Below are positions 18,413 through 27,236 of a stretch of 64,000 bases of DNA, in pieces. The notes below the pieces were generated by a model. It searched no databases, was not told the DNA's origin, and was given only the letters and a program-made list of their open reading frames with translations. Positions within the stretch are counted from its first letter, which is position 1; each line of letters opens with the position of its first letter. The stretch lies in assembly GCF_002201895.1 (NCBI RefSeq), contig NZ_CP019436.1, forward strand, positions 1,357,522-1,421,521. The letters are read 5' to 3'. This DNA comes from Methanopyrus sp. SNP6 (GTDB lineage Archaea > JAADCQ01 > Methanopyri > Methanopyrales > Methanopyraceae). Position numbers and translations under genes: made by a program.

Positions 18413-19765
18413 TCATCGCGGGAACTTGGGCGGTATCCGACCGTCCCTGCGGAACATGGTCGGTCGGTAGTCCGATACGTCCATGACCGGGGCCCTGCCG
18501 AGTAGTCCGCCCATCTCGAACTCGTCCCCGGGCTCCTTGCCCGGCGCTGGGATGATCCTGACCGCCGTCGGCTTGCCCGTAGCCACGCCGATCGCCGCCT
18601 CGTCAGCGATGATACCCGCGATGGTCTCGACCGGGGTGTCTCCGGGCACGACAACCATGTCGATCCCAACGGAGCACACCGCGGTCATGGCCTCAAGCTT
18701 CTCGAGGGTGAGGACTTCCTCCGCCGCTCGGGCCATCCCCGCGTCCTCGCTCACCGGGATGAACGCCTCGCTGTAACCGCCGTGTCTCGAGGTCGCGGCC
18801 GCTCCACCCTTCTTGATCGCGTCCATCAGCAGGTACAGCGCGGCCGTGCTTCCGGGACAACCGCACGATTCTAGGCCAATCCTCTCCAGGATCTCCGCGA
18901 CACTGTCGCCGTCCTCTGGGGTCGGGGCCAGCGACAGGTCCACGGCCCCGAACTCCACCCCTAGTCGCTCCGCCACCCGATGGCCCACCAACTCGCCCAC
19001 TCGGGTGATCTTGAACGCTGTCCGCTTGATCTCGTCGTGCAGCGTCCGGAAGTCGGCGTCCTTCAACTCCTCGACGACTGCTCGGACGACGCCCGGTCCC
19101 GAGATCCCCACGTTGACGCACGCCTCGGGTTGTCCGACCCCGTGGAATGCTCCGGCCATGAACGGCGTGTTCTCGGGAGCGTTGGTCAGCGCCACGAGTC
19201 TGGCACAACCGTGCCCCTCGGTGCGTTCCGCGGTCTCCTTGACGGCCTCCGCGGTCCTGTACACCGCGTCCATGTTAATCCCGTAGCGCTCGTCCGCGAC
19301 CACGACCGACGCGCAGAGCCGCTCCGTCTCCTCGATGGCTTCCGGGATAGTGTCCAGTACGGCCTCGTCAGCCTCCGTGAACCCGTCGTAAACGAGCGCC
19401 GTGTACCCACCGAGGTAGTCGACACCAACCTCCTCCGCCGCCTCGTCCAACGCCTCCGCGATGGTCAGGACGGCCTCGCGCCCCTCCTTCCGGATGGCAG
19501 ACGCGGCCACGAGTGAGCATGGTGTGACGGCGATTCGCTTGTTCACCACAGGCACTCCAAGCTCGTCCTCCACCTCCTCTACGACCTCCACGAGGTCACC
19601 GGCGACCTCGACGATCTTCTCGCGAACGCCCCGCGCCAGCTCCTCCGGATCCGGGTGGGCGCAGTCCAGGAGGTTGATCCCAAGTGTCACCGCTCGGACA
19701 TCGAGGTTCCGCATCCGGATCATCTCGATGGTCTCGATGACCTCCTCCACGTCCAGACTGGACAT
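18413..19765 (-). CDS. UPF0210 (PFL-like, DUF711) protein
   Basis: This 450-residue protein belongs to the UPF0210 family, which has a pyruvate formate-lyase-like fold and no established reaction. Typical blocks are RMRNLDVRAVTLGINLLDCA, the segment VVNKRIAVTPCSLVAASAI and LVALTNAPENTPFMAGAFHG, then VNVGISGPGVVRAVVEEL, SCGCPGSTAALYLLMDAIKK and the C-terminal GGLLGRAPVMDVSDYRP. It lies 5 bp from the ACT-domain gene, a pairing kept in many bacteria and archaea, which suggests amino-acid-responsive control. Confidence 0.9.
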   Translation of the reverse strand: MSSLDVEEVIETIEMIRMRNLDVRAVTLGINLLDCAHPDPEELARGVREKIVEVAGDLVEVVEEVEDELGVPVVNKRIAVTPCSLVAASAIRKEGREAVLTIAEALDEAAEEVGVDYLGGYTALVYDGFTEADEAVLDTIPEAIEETERLCASVVVADERYGINMDAVYRTAEAVKETAERTEGHGCARLVALTNAPENTPFMAGAFHGVGQPEACVNVGISGPGVVRAVVEELKDADFRTLHDEIKRTAFKITRVGELVGHRVAERLGVEFGAVDLSLAPTPEDGDSVAEILERIGLESCGCPGSTAALYLLMDAIKKGGAAATSRHGGYSEAFIPVSEDAGMARAAEEVLTLEKLEAMTAVCSVGIDMVVVPGDTPVETIAGIIADEAAIGVATGKPTAVRIIPAPGKEPGDEFEMGGLLGRAPVMDVSDYRPTMFRRDGRIPPKFPR

Positions 19766-19770
19766 GAGGC

Positions 19771-20043
19771 CTACACCCGGTGCATCGCGCGGTACACGTC
19801 CTCATGCTGAACGATCACGTCGACACCGAGCTCTTCGCCAGCCTTTTGAAGCTCCTTCCTCAGCTCACCCACACTCACGTCGGCCTCTGAGAGGTCGACG
19901 AGCATGACCATCGCGAACAGGTCACGTAGTACCGTCTGGGAGATGTCCTCGATGTTCGCGTTGTGTTCGGCCAGAACGCTCGAGATTCCGGCTACGATAC
20001 CTGGTCGGTCCGCACCGATCACGGTCACCACCGCGCGGGTCAA
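19771..20043 (-). CDS. ACT-domain protein (UPF0237)
   Basis: This is a 90-residue single ACT domain: RAVVTVIGADRPGIVAGISS, then LAEHNANIEDISQTVL and FAMVMLVDLSE. ACT domains usually bind amino acids and regulate a partner. It is the conserved upstream neighbour of UPF0210, separated by 5 bp and transcribed together with it. TTG at 20043 is the start. The ligand is unknown. Confidence 0.92.
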   Translation of the reverse strand: MTRAVVTVIGADRPGIVAGISSVLAEHNANIEDISQTVLRDLFAMVMLVDLSEADVSVGELRKELQKAGEELGVDVIVQHEDVYRAMHRV

Positions 20044-20254
20044 CTCGATGCCCCCAGGAGCGTGATCGCGACCGTCAGAAAGGTTTTCCTCGAAGGGCCC
20101 GAGGACCGGGACGGAGTGCGGACGCCGCTTCGACGTCGAACTGCGGAACGGGCCTTCCGACAGCTCGTGGAAGTACCCGACCCGCGACGTCAGATACCGG
20201 TAATCGCCTTCCGACTCCGAATTCCGAACAGAGATTTAACTTCGGGCAGTCTCG

Positions 20255-21076
20255 GTGGTGGAGGGGGTGCGGGAGATCGAGTTATTGACCGCCGTCCTGG
20301 CCGGCGTGGTGCAGGGTATCACGGAATGGTTACCGATCAGCAGCGAAGGTCAGGCGACAATGACGATGATGAAGGTACTAGGTATCCCACCCTCGACCGC
20401 GATGGACCTGGCGCTCTGGCTCCACGCCGGCACATTGCTCGCCGTGCTGTTACGGTTCGGAGTCCCGTACTGGATGACGGTGAAGGACCTACTGACGGGC
20501 GGACCGTGGCGGCGACCGGGACTGTTCTTGATCGTTGCCACGGTTTGTACGGCCGTCGTCGGGCTCCCTGTCTACAAGGCATTGAAGGGTATCTTCTCGG
20601 CCGCCACGGGAGACGCGATCCAGATGGCTATCGGAGGTGCCCTGATCGTCACGGGACTCCCCCTTCGGATATCGCCCGAAGGACTGAGGGACCGCAGAGA
20701 TGTCAACGTCGTGGACGCCATCACCGTGGGCTTGGGGCAGGGGTTCTCGGTGATCCCCGGGATCAGCCGATCAGGTACGACGATGGCGCTCCTGCTCTGG
20801 CGTAAGTTCGACGGTAGAGAGGCAGTATGGTTGTCGTTCTACCTGGCCGGTCCGGCGATGTTAGGCGCGACGGCTCTGGAGCTTAAGGAGGGGCTGAGCG
20901 CGGCCACGAAGATGGGCACGACGTGGATGGTGACGGCGATAGTGGTGTCCTTCGTCGTGAGCTTGATCTGTATGGAGGCGCTGCTGCGGGTGGCGAGGCG
21001 TCTCGACTTCTCGAAGGTGTGCCTGCTATTGGGTGGGATCGCGCTCTTAGTGCCGCTAGCGGCCAAGATGATCTGA
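20255..21076 (+). CDS. uppP: UppP/BacA-family undecaprenyl(polyprenyl)-diphosphatase
   Basis: This 273-residue integral membrane protein of the UppP family has about seven to eight hydrophobic segments. It has the family motif GVVQGITEWLPISSEGQ near residue 20 (bacterial enzymes usually have ISSSGH, so the final His is Gln here) and the second motif GFSVIPGISRSGTTMALLL near residue 170. In archaea it would recycle a polyprenyl diphosphate lipid carrier for glycosylation. GTG at 20255 is used; GTG at 20258 or 20267 is equally possible. It is followed closely by crcB. Confidence 0.88.
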   Translation: MVEGVREIELLTAVLAGVVQGITEWLPISSEGQATMTMMKVLGIPPSTAMDLALWLHAGTLLAVLLRFGVPYWMTVKDLLTGGPWRRPGLFLIVATVCTAVVGLPVYKALKGIFSAATGDAIQMAIGGALIVTGLPLRISPEGLRDRRDVNVVDAITVGLGQGFSVIPGISRSGTTMALLLWRKFDGREAVWLSFYLAGPAMLGATALELKEGLSAATKMGTTWMVTAIVVSFVVSLICMEALLRVARRLDFSKVCLLLGGIALLVPLAAKMI

Positions 21077-21084
21077 GAGGGGTG

Positions 21085-21474
21085 ATGAAAATCGGGGTCC
21101 GGGAGTTGGCCGCCGTGGCGGTCGGAGGCGCGTTGGGGGCTGTCTGTCGCTACTTGCTGTCAGGTCTCGTGCCGCAGGTGCGTGGGTTCCCTGTGGGGAC
21201 GGTCCTCGTGAATACCCTCGGGTCGTTCATCTTCGGATTCCTAGCCTGGTTGATGATGTTCGGCTCGCTCTCCCCCAAGATCCGAGCGCTCGCGATGGTG
21301 GGGTTTTGCGGGAGCCTAACCACGCTGAGCACGATGGCGTACGAGACCGTGGAGCTGCTAAAAGCCTCACCGGTACTCTCCATTCTCTACTTAACAGCTA
21401 ACATCGTGTTCGGGATCGCGGCCATGATCGGTGGTATGGCGGCGGCGCACGTGGTATGGTCGGGGAGGGCGTGA
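21085..21474 (+). CDS. crcB: CrcB/Fluc fluoride channel
   Basis: This 129-residue protein with four membrane segments forms, by family knowledge, dimeric fluoride exporters. Signature elements are GGALGAVCRYLLSG, the block FPVGTVLVNTLGSFIFGFLA and GFCGSLTTLSTMAYETVELL. ATG at 21085 lies just behind GAGAGGGGT; a GTG at 21082 is the alternative. It sits between uppP (8 bp) and a DUF190 gene (GTGA overlap); crcB-DUF190 pairs are common and suggest a joint role in fluoride resistance. Confidence 0.92.
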   Translation: MKIGVRELAAVAVGGALGAVCRYLLSGLVPQVRGFPVGTVLVNTLGSFIFGFLAWLMMFGSLSPKIRALAMVGFCGSLTTLSTMAYETVELLKASPVLSILYLTANIVFGIAAMIGGMAAAHVVWSGRA

Positions 21475-21809
21475 GGTTGGTCAGGGAGATCGAGGAGCCG
21501 GTGAGACTGAAGGTGTACCTGCTCGAGGGGGACAGAGTCGATGGAGTGCCGGCGGTAGACTGGATCCTCGAACGCGTACGCGAGCTTGGACTGAGAGGAG
21601 CCACCGTATACCGCTGCTTCGCGGGCTGCGGCCGTCGCGGGCACTCAGAGGCGCGTATCCTCAGGACGTCGATGAACCTGCCCGTGGTCGTCGAGGTGGT
21701 GGACAGTCTGGAGAAGGTCGAGCGCCTTCTGGAGCTCCTCAAAGAGCGTCTCGACGTGGGCGTCGTAACCCTGGAGCGGTTAGAGGTCGCGTACGACCTG
21801 GAGGGGTGA
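21471..21809 (+). CDS. DUF190 (UPF0166) protein, crcB partner
   Basis: This 112-residue cytoplasmic protein of the DUF190 family, with a PII-like fold, has KVYLLEGDRVDGVPAVDWIL, the block GLRGATVYRCFAGCGRRG (usually GIAGATVLRG) and LPVVVEVVDSLEKVERLLEL. It is co-expressed with crcB, which suggests a part in fluoride channel control, though the function is unproven. GTG at 21471 overlaps the crcB stop and has GGGGAG four bases upstream; ATG at 21456 is the longer alternative. Confidence 0.88.
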   Translation: MRLVREIEEPVRLKVYLLEGDRVDGVPAVDWILERVRELGLRGATVYRCFAGCGRRGHSEARILRTSMNLPVVVEVVDSLEKVERLLELLKERLDVGVVTLERLEVAYDLEG

Positions 21810-21813
21810 GCAC

Positions 21814-23007
21814 GTGCAGAGTCCGTACGTACGCGAGGCCGTGAGGGAGATGAACCTGCCGGACGAGGTTATAATCTACGACACGACGCTGAGGGATGGT
21901 GAGCAGACTCCGGGTGTCAGCTTCACGCCCGAGCAGAAGCTGGAGATCGCACACCTACTGGACGAACTGGGTGTGCAGCAGATCGAGGCCGGGTTCCCGG
22001 TGGTGTCCGAGGGTGAGCGGGACGCCGTGCGCATGGTAGCTTCCGAGGGATTGGACGCAGACGTACTGTGCCTGGCTAGGACGCTACGGGGTGACGTGGA
22101 CGCGGCGCTGGATTGCGATGTGGATGGTGTCATCACCTTCATCGCGACCTCCGAGCTGCACCTGAAGTACAAGCTCCGGATGTCGAGGGAGGAGGTGCTC
22201 GAGCGGATCGCCGACACGGTCGAGTACGCGAAGGACCACGGGCTGTGGGTGGCGTTCTCCGCGGAGGACGGGACAAGGACGGAGTTCGAGTTCCTGAAGA
22301 GAGTGTACCGGACTGCGGAAGAGTGCGGGGCGGACCGCGTCCACGCGACGGACACCGTCGGCGTCATGATCCCTGCGGCGATGCGCCTTTTCGTGACGAA
22401 GATCCGCGAGATCGTGAACCTACCCATCGGCGTGCACTGCCACGACGACTTCGGTATGGCCGTGGCCAACTCGTTGGCCGCCGTCGAGGTGGGGGCACAG
22501 GCGATCTCCACCACCGTGAACGGGATCGGTGAGCGCGCGGGCAACGCGGCCCTCGAAGAGGTTATCATGGCACTCAAGAAGCTGTACGGGATCGACCCGG
22601 GGTTCAACATCGAGGTACTTGCGGAACTCTCGAGGAAGGTCTCGGAGTACTCCGGTATCGACGTGCCCCCGAACAAAGCCGTCGTGGGCGAGAACGCCTT
22701 CAGGCACGAGTCCGGGATCCACGTGGCCGCGGTCCTGGAGGAGCCGCGCACTTACGAACCTATGGATCCCAACGAGGTTGGTATGGACCGGAAGATCGTC
22801 CTCGGTAAGCACACCGGACGTAAGGCGGTGGTCGCGAAGTTGGAGGAGCTGGGCGTGGAACCGGAGGAGGAGATCGTCGAGGAGGTCCTCAGGAGGATCA
22901 AAGCTCTCGGGGACCGGCGGGTCAGGGTCACCGACTCCAAGCTCGAGGAGGTCGTCCGGAACGTGCTGGGATCGAGAGGTGACCGAGACGATCCAGGTAA
23001 TCGATGA
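21814..23007 (+). CDS. aksA: Homocitrate synthase AksA (isopropylmalate synthase family)
   Basis: AksA condenses acetyl-CoA with 2-oxoglutarate and longer 2-oxo diacids in the pathway to the coenzyme B side chain. The 397-residue protein has the family blocks VIIYDTTLRDGEQTPGVSFT, VDGVITFIATSELHLKYK, GVHCHDDFGMAVANSLAAVE, STTVNGIGERAGNAALEE and HESGIHVAAVLEEPRTYEP. The ITFIATSxLHLKYK segment is as I recall it in Methanocaldococcus AksA rather than in LeuA, and the short length without the LeuA regulatory domain fits. It starts with GTG at 21814, five bases after the upstream stop. Confidence 0.85.
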   Translation: MQSPYVREAVREMNLPDEVIIYDTTLRDGEQTPGVSFTPEQKLEIAHLLDELGVQQIEAGFPVVSEGERDAVRMVASEGLDADVLCLARTLRGDVDAALDCDVDGVITFIATSELHLKYKLRMSREEVLERIADTVEYAKDHGLWVAFSAEDGTRTEFEFLKRVYRTAEECGADRVHATDTVGVMIPAAMRLFVTKIREIVNLPIGVHCHDDFGMAVANSLAAVEVGAQAISTTVNGIGERAGNAALEEVIMALKKLYGIDPGFNIEVLAELSRKVSEYSGIDVPPNKAVVGENAFRHESGIHVAAVLEEPRTYEPMDPNEVGMDRKIVLGKHTGRKAVVAKLEELGVEPEEEIVEEVLRRIKALGDRRVRVTDSKLEEVVRNVLGSRGDRDDPGNR

Positions 23008-23494
23008 GTCCCCAGGCTTCCTCCGCGTACTCCAGGAACGCGTCCGCCTTATCGGGCCAGGACCCCTCGATCGACGCCGAAGGGTTCGCGGCGAGCCATC
23101 TCAGGGCAAGTTTCACCAGCCCGTCCTGTCTGTCGTCCCCGGTGGGCGCTATCCGTAACCCCGAGACGCGCCGTCCCGACCTCTCCAACGGTTCCATCGG
23201 CAGCGCGCACCTGCCCACCGGTCCGAGGAGGTCGCACACTAGACATGTCACGTAAAGGTCTTCTTCGTACAGGTAACGGCGACCCGACTCAAGGATCCTG
23301 CCAGCCGCCTCTAGGTCCCACATCGAGAGGTAGCCCCGCGGCCGGTACTTACCGACGTCTCGCGGATGACAGTAAGGAGGTCCCCCGATAGGACATGCGA
23401 AGGCCGGGTGACCGACTTCCCGCAGTACCACCTCGCACAACGCCCGACGGAGGAGCTTCCTGCAATCCTCCTGCCGAGATCGTATCACTATCAA
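22928..23494 (-). CDS. Hypothetical cysteine-containing protein
   Basis: I do not recognise this 188-residue protein. Cysteines are grouped in FACPIGGPPYCHPRDVGKY and LYVTCLVCDLLGPVGRCALP, which could bind metal or an Fe-S cluster. The C-terminal half is helical (FLEYAEEAWGLIDYLDRLGH). It fills the gap between aksA and the divergent homoaconitase gene, with 30 bp between the two start codons, but its last 80 bp overlap the aksA 3' end convergently. A stop closer to its helical end would be more usual, so a C-terminal frameshift or a wrong aksA end cannot be excluded. Confidence 0.55.
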   Translation of the reverse strand: MIVIRSRQEDCRKLLRRALCEVVLREVGHPAFACPIGGPPYCHPRDVGKYRPRGYLSMWDLEAAGRILESGRRYLYEEDLYVTCLVCDLLGPVGRCALPMEPLERSGRRVSGLRIAPTGDDRQDGLVKLALRWLAANPSASIEGSWPDKADAFLEYAEEAWGLIDYLDRLGHLSIPARSGRPPRAWSR

Positions 23495-23524
23495 CCCAGC
23501 CTACCCCCCGAAGGGGGAGCGGAC

Positions 23525-24733
23525 GTGGCGTCCGTCGCGGAGAGGATCCTCTCGGAGAGGGTCGGAGAACATGTCGAAGCCGGCGAGGCCGTGTACGTGG
23601 AACCCGACGTGATCATGTTGCACGACGGGTCCGGAGCGACCGCCCTCAGGACGCTGCGAGAGCTCGGTGTGGAACGCGTCGAGAGTCCGGAGAAAGTCGT
23701 TCTAATCTTCGATCACTCCGTACCTCCCAGCTCGGTGGAGGCGGCGAACTGCCAGAACGAGCTCCTCGAGTTCGCCCGACGCCATGGGATCGAGCACGTC
23801 CACGTGGACGAGGGTGTATGCCATCAGGTGCTCGTCGAGGAGGGGTACGCTGGACCCGGTCGGGTGATTTTCGGCGGCGACTCCCATACCCCGACCGCGG
23901 GAGCCGTTTCCGCCCTCGCGTTCGGGTTCGGAGGAACGGACATGGCCTTCGCCCTCCTCTACGGCGAGCTCTGGATTCGGGTCCCAAGGACCGTGCGAGT
24001 GCACGTCGAGGGCGAGCTGAAGGAACCCACCACCGCCAAGGACCTGGCCCTGACCGTGGTCGGCGAGTTGGGTGCAGGGTACGCGGACTACGCGGTCCTC
24101 GAGTACACGGGGTTCCCAGAGCGCATGCCGCTCGGCGACCGTATGTGCCTGTGTAACCTGGCCACGGAGGCCGGTGCGAAGTCCGCGTACGTACCACCGG
24201 AAGGGGGTCCCGAGGAACTCCGACCTGGGGACGCGGACGAGGTGATCGAGCTGGACGCCTCCGAGGTCGAGCCAGTGGTCTCGGTCCCGCACCGCGTCGA
24301 TGACGTGCGACCCGTGGGCGACGTCCAAGGTGTGGAGGTGACCAGGGTGTTCGTGGGATCCTGCACCAACGGTCGCTACAAAGACGTGAAGACTTTCACC
24401 GAGATCCTGGAGGAACTCGGCGGTCCCCACCCCGATGTGCGGATCGTAGTCGTACCGGCGTCTCGCCGAGTGCTCGAGCGCATGACGGAGACTGGGATAA
24501 CCCTGAAACTGATCCGTATGGGCGTCACGATCGCCCCACCCGGCTGCGGGCCCTGCTTAGGTGAACACCTCGGAGTGCTCGGAGACGACGACATCTGCGT
24601 CTCCACGGCGAACCGGAACTTCCCTGGTAGGATGGGATCCCGGGGGGCCGAGATATACCTGGCGAGTCCCGTGACGGCCGCAGTCGCAGCGGCGGAGGGA
24701 GAGCTGGTAGACCCACAAGACGTCCTAAGGTGA
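23525..24733 (+). CDS. Homoaconitase / isopropylmalate isomerase large subunit
   Basis: This 402-residue aconitase-family subunit binds a [4Fe-4S] cluster through the cysteines in VFVGSCTNGRYKDVKTF and GVTIAPPGCGPCLGEHLGVL. Other blocks are VLIFDHSVPPSSVEAANCQN, FGGDSHTPTAGAVSALAFGF and STANRNFPGRMGSRGAEIYL. GTG at 23525 gives the family-typical start MASVAERILSERVGEHVEAG; longer starts enter unconserved sequence. With the small subunit 463 bp downstream it forms the hydro-lyase that isomerises homocitrate analogues (AksD) or isopropylmalate (LeuC). Confidence 0.9.
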   Translation: MASVAERILSERVGEHVEAGEAVYVEPDVIMLHDGSGATALRTLRELGVERVESPEKVVLIFDHSVPPSSVEAANCQNELLEFARRHGIEHVHVDEGVCHQVLVEEGYAGPGRVIFGGDSHTPTAGAVSALAFGFGGTDMAFALLYGELWIRVPRTVRVHVEGELKEPTTAKDLALTVVGELGAGYADYAVLEYTGFPERMPLGDRMCLCNLATEAGAKSAYVPPEGGPEELRPGDADEVIELDASEVEPVVSVPHRVDDVRPVGDVQGVEVTRVFVGSCTNGRYKDVKTFTEILEELGGPHPDVRIVVVPASRRVLERMTETGITLKLIRMGVTIAPPGCGPCLGEHLGVLGDDDICVSTANRNFPGRMGSRGAEIYLASPVTAAVAAAEGELVDPQDVLR

Positions 24734-24738
24734 GCTTC

Positions 24739-25212
24739 TTGAGCGAACGGATGAACAAGCTAGCGTACAGACTCCTCGACATCACGGTACACGTCGTGAT
24801 GATCCTCATCCTCGCCATCACCCTCTTCATCTTCGGGGTAGGCGTGTACGACATTGTGAAGACTTTCCTCACCAGTCCTTACCAGGTTCGTTTCCGCATG
24901 ACTTTCGGACTCATCGTGGAGTGTGTGTTCGATGTGCTCCTGCTCCTTGAGGTCTATCAGAGCGTACTCGAAACTCTCAGTCACCGACGCGTGCCGCTGC
25001 GGTACGTTGTAGACATCACCATCATCATGATACTTCGGGAGACGTTCCTGAAATACTACCGAGGAGTCATACAGCCTGTCGAGCTGCTCTCGGTGACCGC
25101 TATGTTGACAGTACTCGTCGTGTCACGCGTCGTCGTACTCAAGTACTCACCCGACTACTTCGAAGCTCATTTCAAGGAAATACGGGGGCAAGAGCGTGAA
25201 GTGGAGCGGTAG
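24739..25212 (+). CDS. PsiE-like four-helix membrane protein
   Basis: This membrane protein of about 157 residues has four predicted segments (LDITVHVVMILILAITLFIF, then around FGLIVECVFDVLLLLEVYQS, a third near VVDITIIMILRETFLKYYRG, and VELLSVTAMLTVLVVSRVVV). It resembles the phosphate-starvation-inducible PsiE family, whose function is unknown. TTG at 24739 is preferred because AAGGTGAG lies just upstream; GTG at 24730 (overlapping the previous stop) is possible. It is wedged between the two homoaconitase subunit genes and overlaps the small-subunit gene by 17 bp, so it is part of that operon. Confidence 0.75.
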   Translation: MSERMNKLAYRLLDITVHVVMILILAITLFIFGVGVYDIVKTFLTSPYQVRFRMTFGLIVECVFDVLLLLEVYQSVLETLSHRRVPLRYVVDITIIMILRETFLKYYRGVIQPVELLSVTAMLTVLVVSRVVVLKYSPDYFEAHFKEIRGQEREVER

Positions 25213-25702
25213 GGGACACGTGTTCGGAGACGACGTCGACACCGATCAGATCATCCCCGGACGTTACCTGAGGAGGGTCTCTTACGATGAGCTCGGCCGC
25301 TACGCCATGACCGGTGTTGACCCGGAGTTCCCCGAGAAGGTCCGTGAGGGCGACGTGATCGTGGCCGGGAAGAACTTCGGCTGCGGTTCCTCCCGCGAAC
25401 AAGCCGTCATGGCACTCCAGCAGGCTGGGGTCACCTGTGTGGTAGCGAGGTCCTTCTCCCGTATCTTCTACCGGAACGCGATCAACCGCGGGCTACCCAC
25501 AGTCGAGGCCGAGAAGGATCCTACCGAGGTGGTGGAGGATGGCGACCGGGTCACCGTAGACTTGGACGAGCTGGTTCTCCGGGTCGGGTCAGAGGAGGTA
25601 CCGCTGCGCGAGCCCCCCAAGTTCGCGCTACGAGCCTGGGAACAGGGGGGTTTATTGGAGATGGCCAGAAGGAACCCGAATAAGCCGCCCTGGAGGGACT
25701 GA
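25196..25702 (+). CDS. Homoaconitase / isopropylmalate isomerase small subunit
   Basis: This 168-residue swivel-domain subunit has GHVFGDDVDTDQIIPGRYLR, then AGKNFGCGSSREQAVMALQQ and ARSFSRIFYRNAINRGLP. The substrate loop reads YLRR. From memory, methanogen homoaconitase small subunits have YLRT here while LeuD types have YLVY-like sequence, so this copy looks like the homoaconitase (AksE) type; this is an inference from one loop. GTG at 25196 begins inside the PsiE-like gene (17 bp overlap). Confidence 0.88.
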   Translation: MKWSGRGHVFGDDVDTDQIIPGRYLRRVSYDELGRYAMTGVDPEFPEKVREGDVIVAGKNFGCGSSREQAVMALQQAGVTCVVARSFSRIFYRNAINRGLPTVEAEKDPTEVVEDGDRVTVDLDELVLRVGSEEVPLREPPKFALRAWEQGGLLEMARRNPNKPPWRD

Positions 25703-25788
25703 CTCGTGCTAGCGTACTGATCGGAAATCGCCGACGTTTCCGTAGCCCGCGGGAATGTTACGACGACCGGAACGTTCGGGGCTCTAAA

Positions 25789-26205
25789 ATGAGAGATCTT
25801 CTGAAAATCGTAAGTTGGTTGCGCGCACGACGCGTGGTGGAGGTGGGTCACGGGAGGAACCTCCGATACCTCAAGGAACTGATGAGGCTCGGAATTGACG
25901 CGTATGGGGTAGAGATCGATATACAGCACGTCCGACGGGCGTTGAATGAAGGAATACCTTCGGTCAACGCGGACGCTATCAAGGAGTCAAGATGGATACT
26001 GCGGACACTACGTCCTGATCTGGTGTACGCCGTGCGACCGCCGGTGGAACTGGCGGTGGGACTGATAGAGCGGTACCCGACGGTCGCACTGAAGATGATG
26101 GAGGAGGAACGGTACGAGTTGCCGGAATCGCTAGTACGGGTCGGAGGTTGGCTTCTACACTGTGTTCGATTTTCACACTTTCGAGAAAAACCGAAAAAGC
26201 CTTGA
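25789..26205 (+). CDS. UPF0146 protein, Rossmann/methyltransferase-like
   Basis: This 138-residue protein matches the archaeal UPF0146 family. The N-terminal glycine loop VVEVGHGRNLRYLKELMRLG resembles an S-adenosylmethionine-binding motif I, followed by YGVEIDIQHVRRALNEGIPS with the acidic residue at the end of strand 2, and DLVYAVRPPVELAVGLIERY. No catalytic role is established. The ATG at 25789 has little Shine-Dalgarno sequence. The next gene, the hydrogenase small subunit, begins 58 bp downstream. Confidence 0.8.
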   Translation: MRDLLKIVSWLRARRVVEVGHGRNLRYLKELMRLGIDAYGVEIDIQHVRRALNEGIPSVNADAIKESRWILRTLRPDLVYAVRPPVELAVGLIERYPTVALKMMEEERYELPESLVRVGGWLLHCVRFSHFREKPKKP

Positions 26206-26263
26206 ACGGCCCGGTGGAGGGGCGGCGCGGAGGCGAGTTCCGCCATTTTCGGGGGAGTGCTCA

Positions 26264-27221
26264 GTGAGTTTCGATGATCTCCTGGAAACTCCCGTCGACA
26301 GGAGGACGTTCTTGAAGCTTGCGTTCACAGGCGTGTTGTCCGTCCTGGTGTCGGAGGAACCTGTTCGGGCGCTGATTAAATCCGTCCCGAGGTCCGTGGC
26401 CATGGTTTTCGGAGGGTCGTGTGGAGGTTGTACCACGACGTTGGTCGAGATCGGTATTGATCTCAAGGCGCTCGCCAACGCAGATCCCGTGTTCGGAACT
26501 CTCAGGCGCTCATTGATCTACTGTCCCAGTTTCACAGATCGATCATTGGATGATTTTCTCCGACTGAGCAGTGTAGACGTTACGCTGATCACGGGAAGTG
26601 TAGGGCCCACAATCCACGATTTCGAGACAGTTGTGGAACACGCACGTGAAATCTCCAATACGGTGATAGCAGTGGGTAACTGCGCGTGGACGGCCGGAGT
26701 GAACCGTCTGAGTCCGTACGGGTTGAGACCTGTATCCGACGCGGTTGTGGTGGACGAGTACGTGCCGGGGTGCCCTCCCAGGCCTGAGCACATCTGGTAC
26801 GCCATGACCGGCGGAGCCATCGGTGAGCCACCATCTTCGACGGAGCTGGGAGGTAGTCGCTCCGAACCGGGGTTCAAGACCGTATGTAGGACGTGTGTGT
26901 GGCGTAGGACGAGGAAGATTGCGAACACCTTAGCCGAACCCGGATGTAGGGGAGCTATCGGCTGCAAAGGGGGCTGAAACCCCAAACTGCGCGGCCTCGA
27001 AAAGCACCGCCGGTGTTTCACCGTGCACGGCGACGGGCGACCTGTGCATCGGGTGTTACTCGGATCAGTTCCCTAAGCTGCCGTTCTACGAGTACCTGGC
27101 CCGAGTGCCGTCGAAGCCCGTGACCACAACGGAGAAGGGTCCCTCTACCATCCCCGTACCGTTCGTCGGTATCCCGGCTTACCATAGTATTGCCGAGTTC
27201 TTCAGGAACTTGCTCCAATGA
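26264..27221 (+). pseudogene. [NiFe] hydrogenase small subunit with Tat signal, frameshifted
   Basis: GTG at 26264 follows GGGGGAG by six bases and opens a frame with a Tat-type signal: DRRTFLKLAFTGVLSVLV. The small-subunit cluster motifs follow: FGGSCGGCTTTLVEIG, GNCAWTAGVN and VPGCPPRPEHIW. The frame stops at 26975-26977 right after GAIGCKGG. Skipping one G of the GGGGG run at 26969-26973 restores homology: GCKGAETPNCAAS, then PCTATGDLCIGCYSDQFP and PFYEYL, to a stop at 27219-27221, 16 bp before the large subunit. The gene is therefore complete in content but split by one frameshift: a pseudogene, a recoding site or a sequence error. Confidence 0.85.
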
Positions 27222-27236
27222 TTGGGGGAATGACGG

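Noticed and set aside
26975-26977. TGA in the hydrogenase small subunit as a selenocysteine codon
   Set aside because: Sequence after the TGA in the same frame has no hydrogenase motifs, while a one-base shift restores them; no SECIS is seen nearby.
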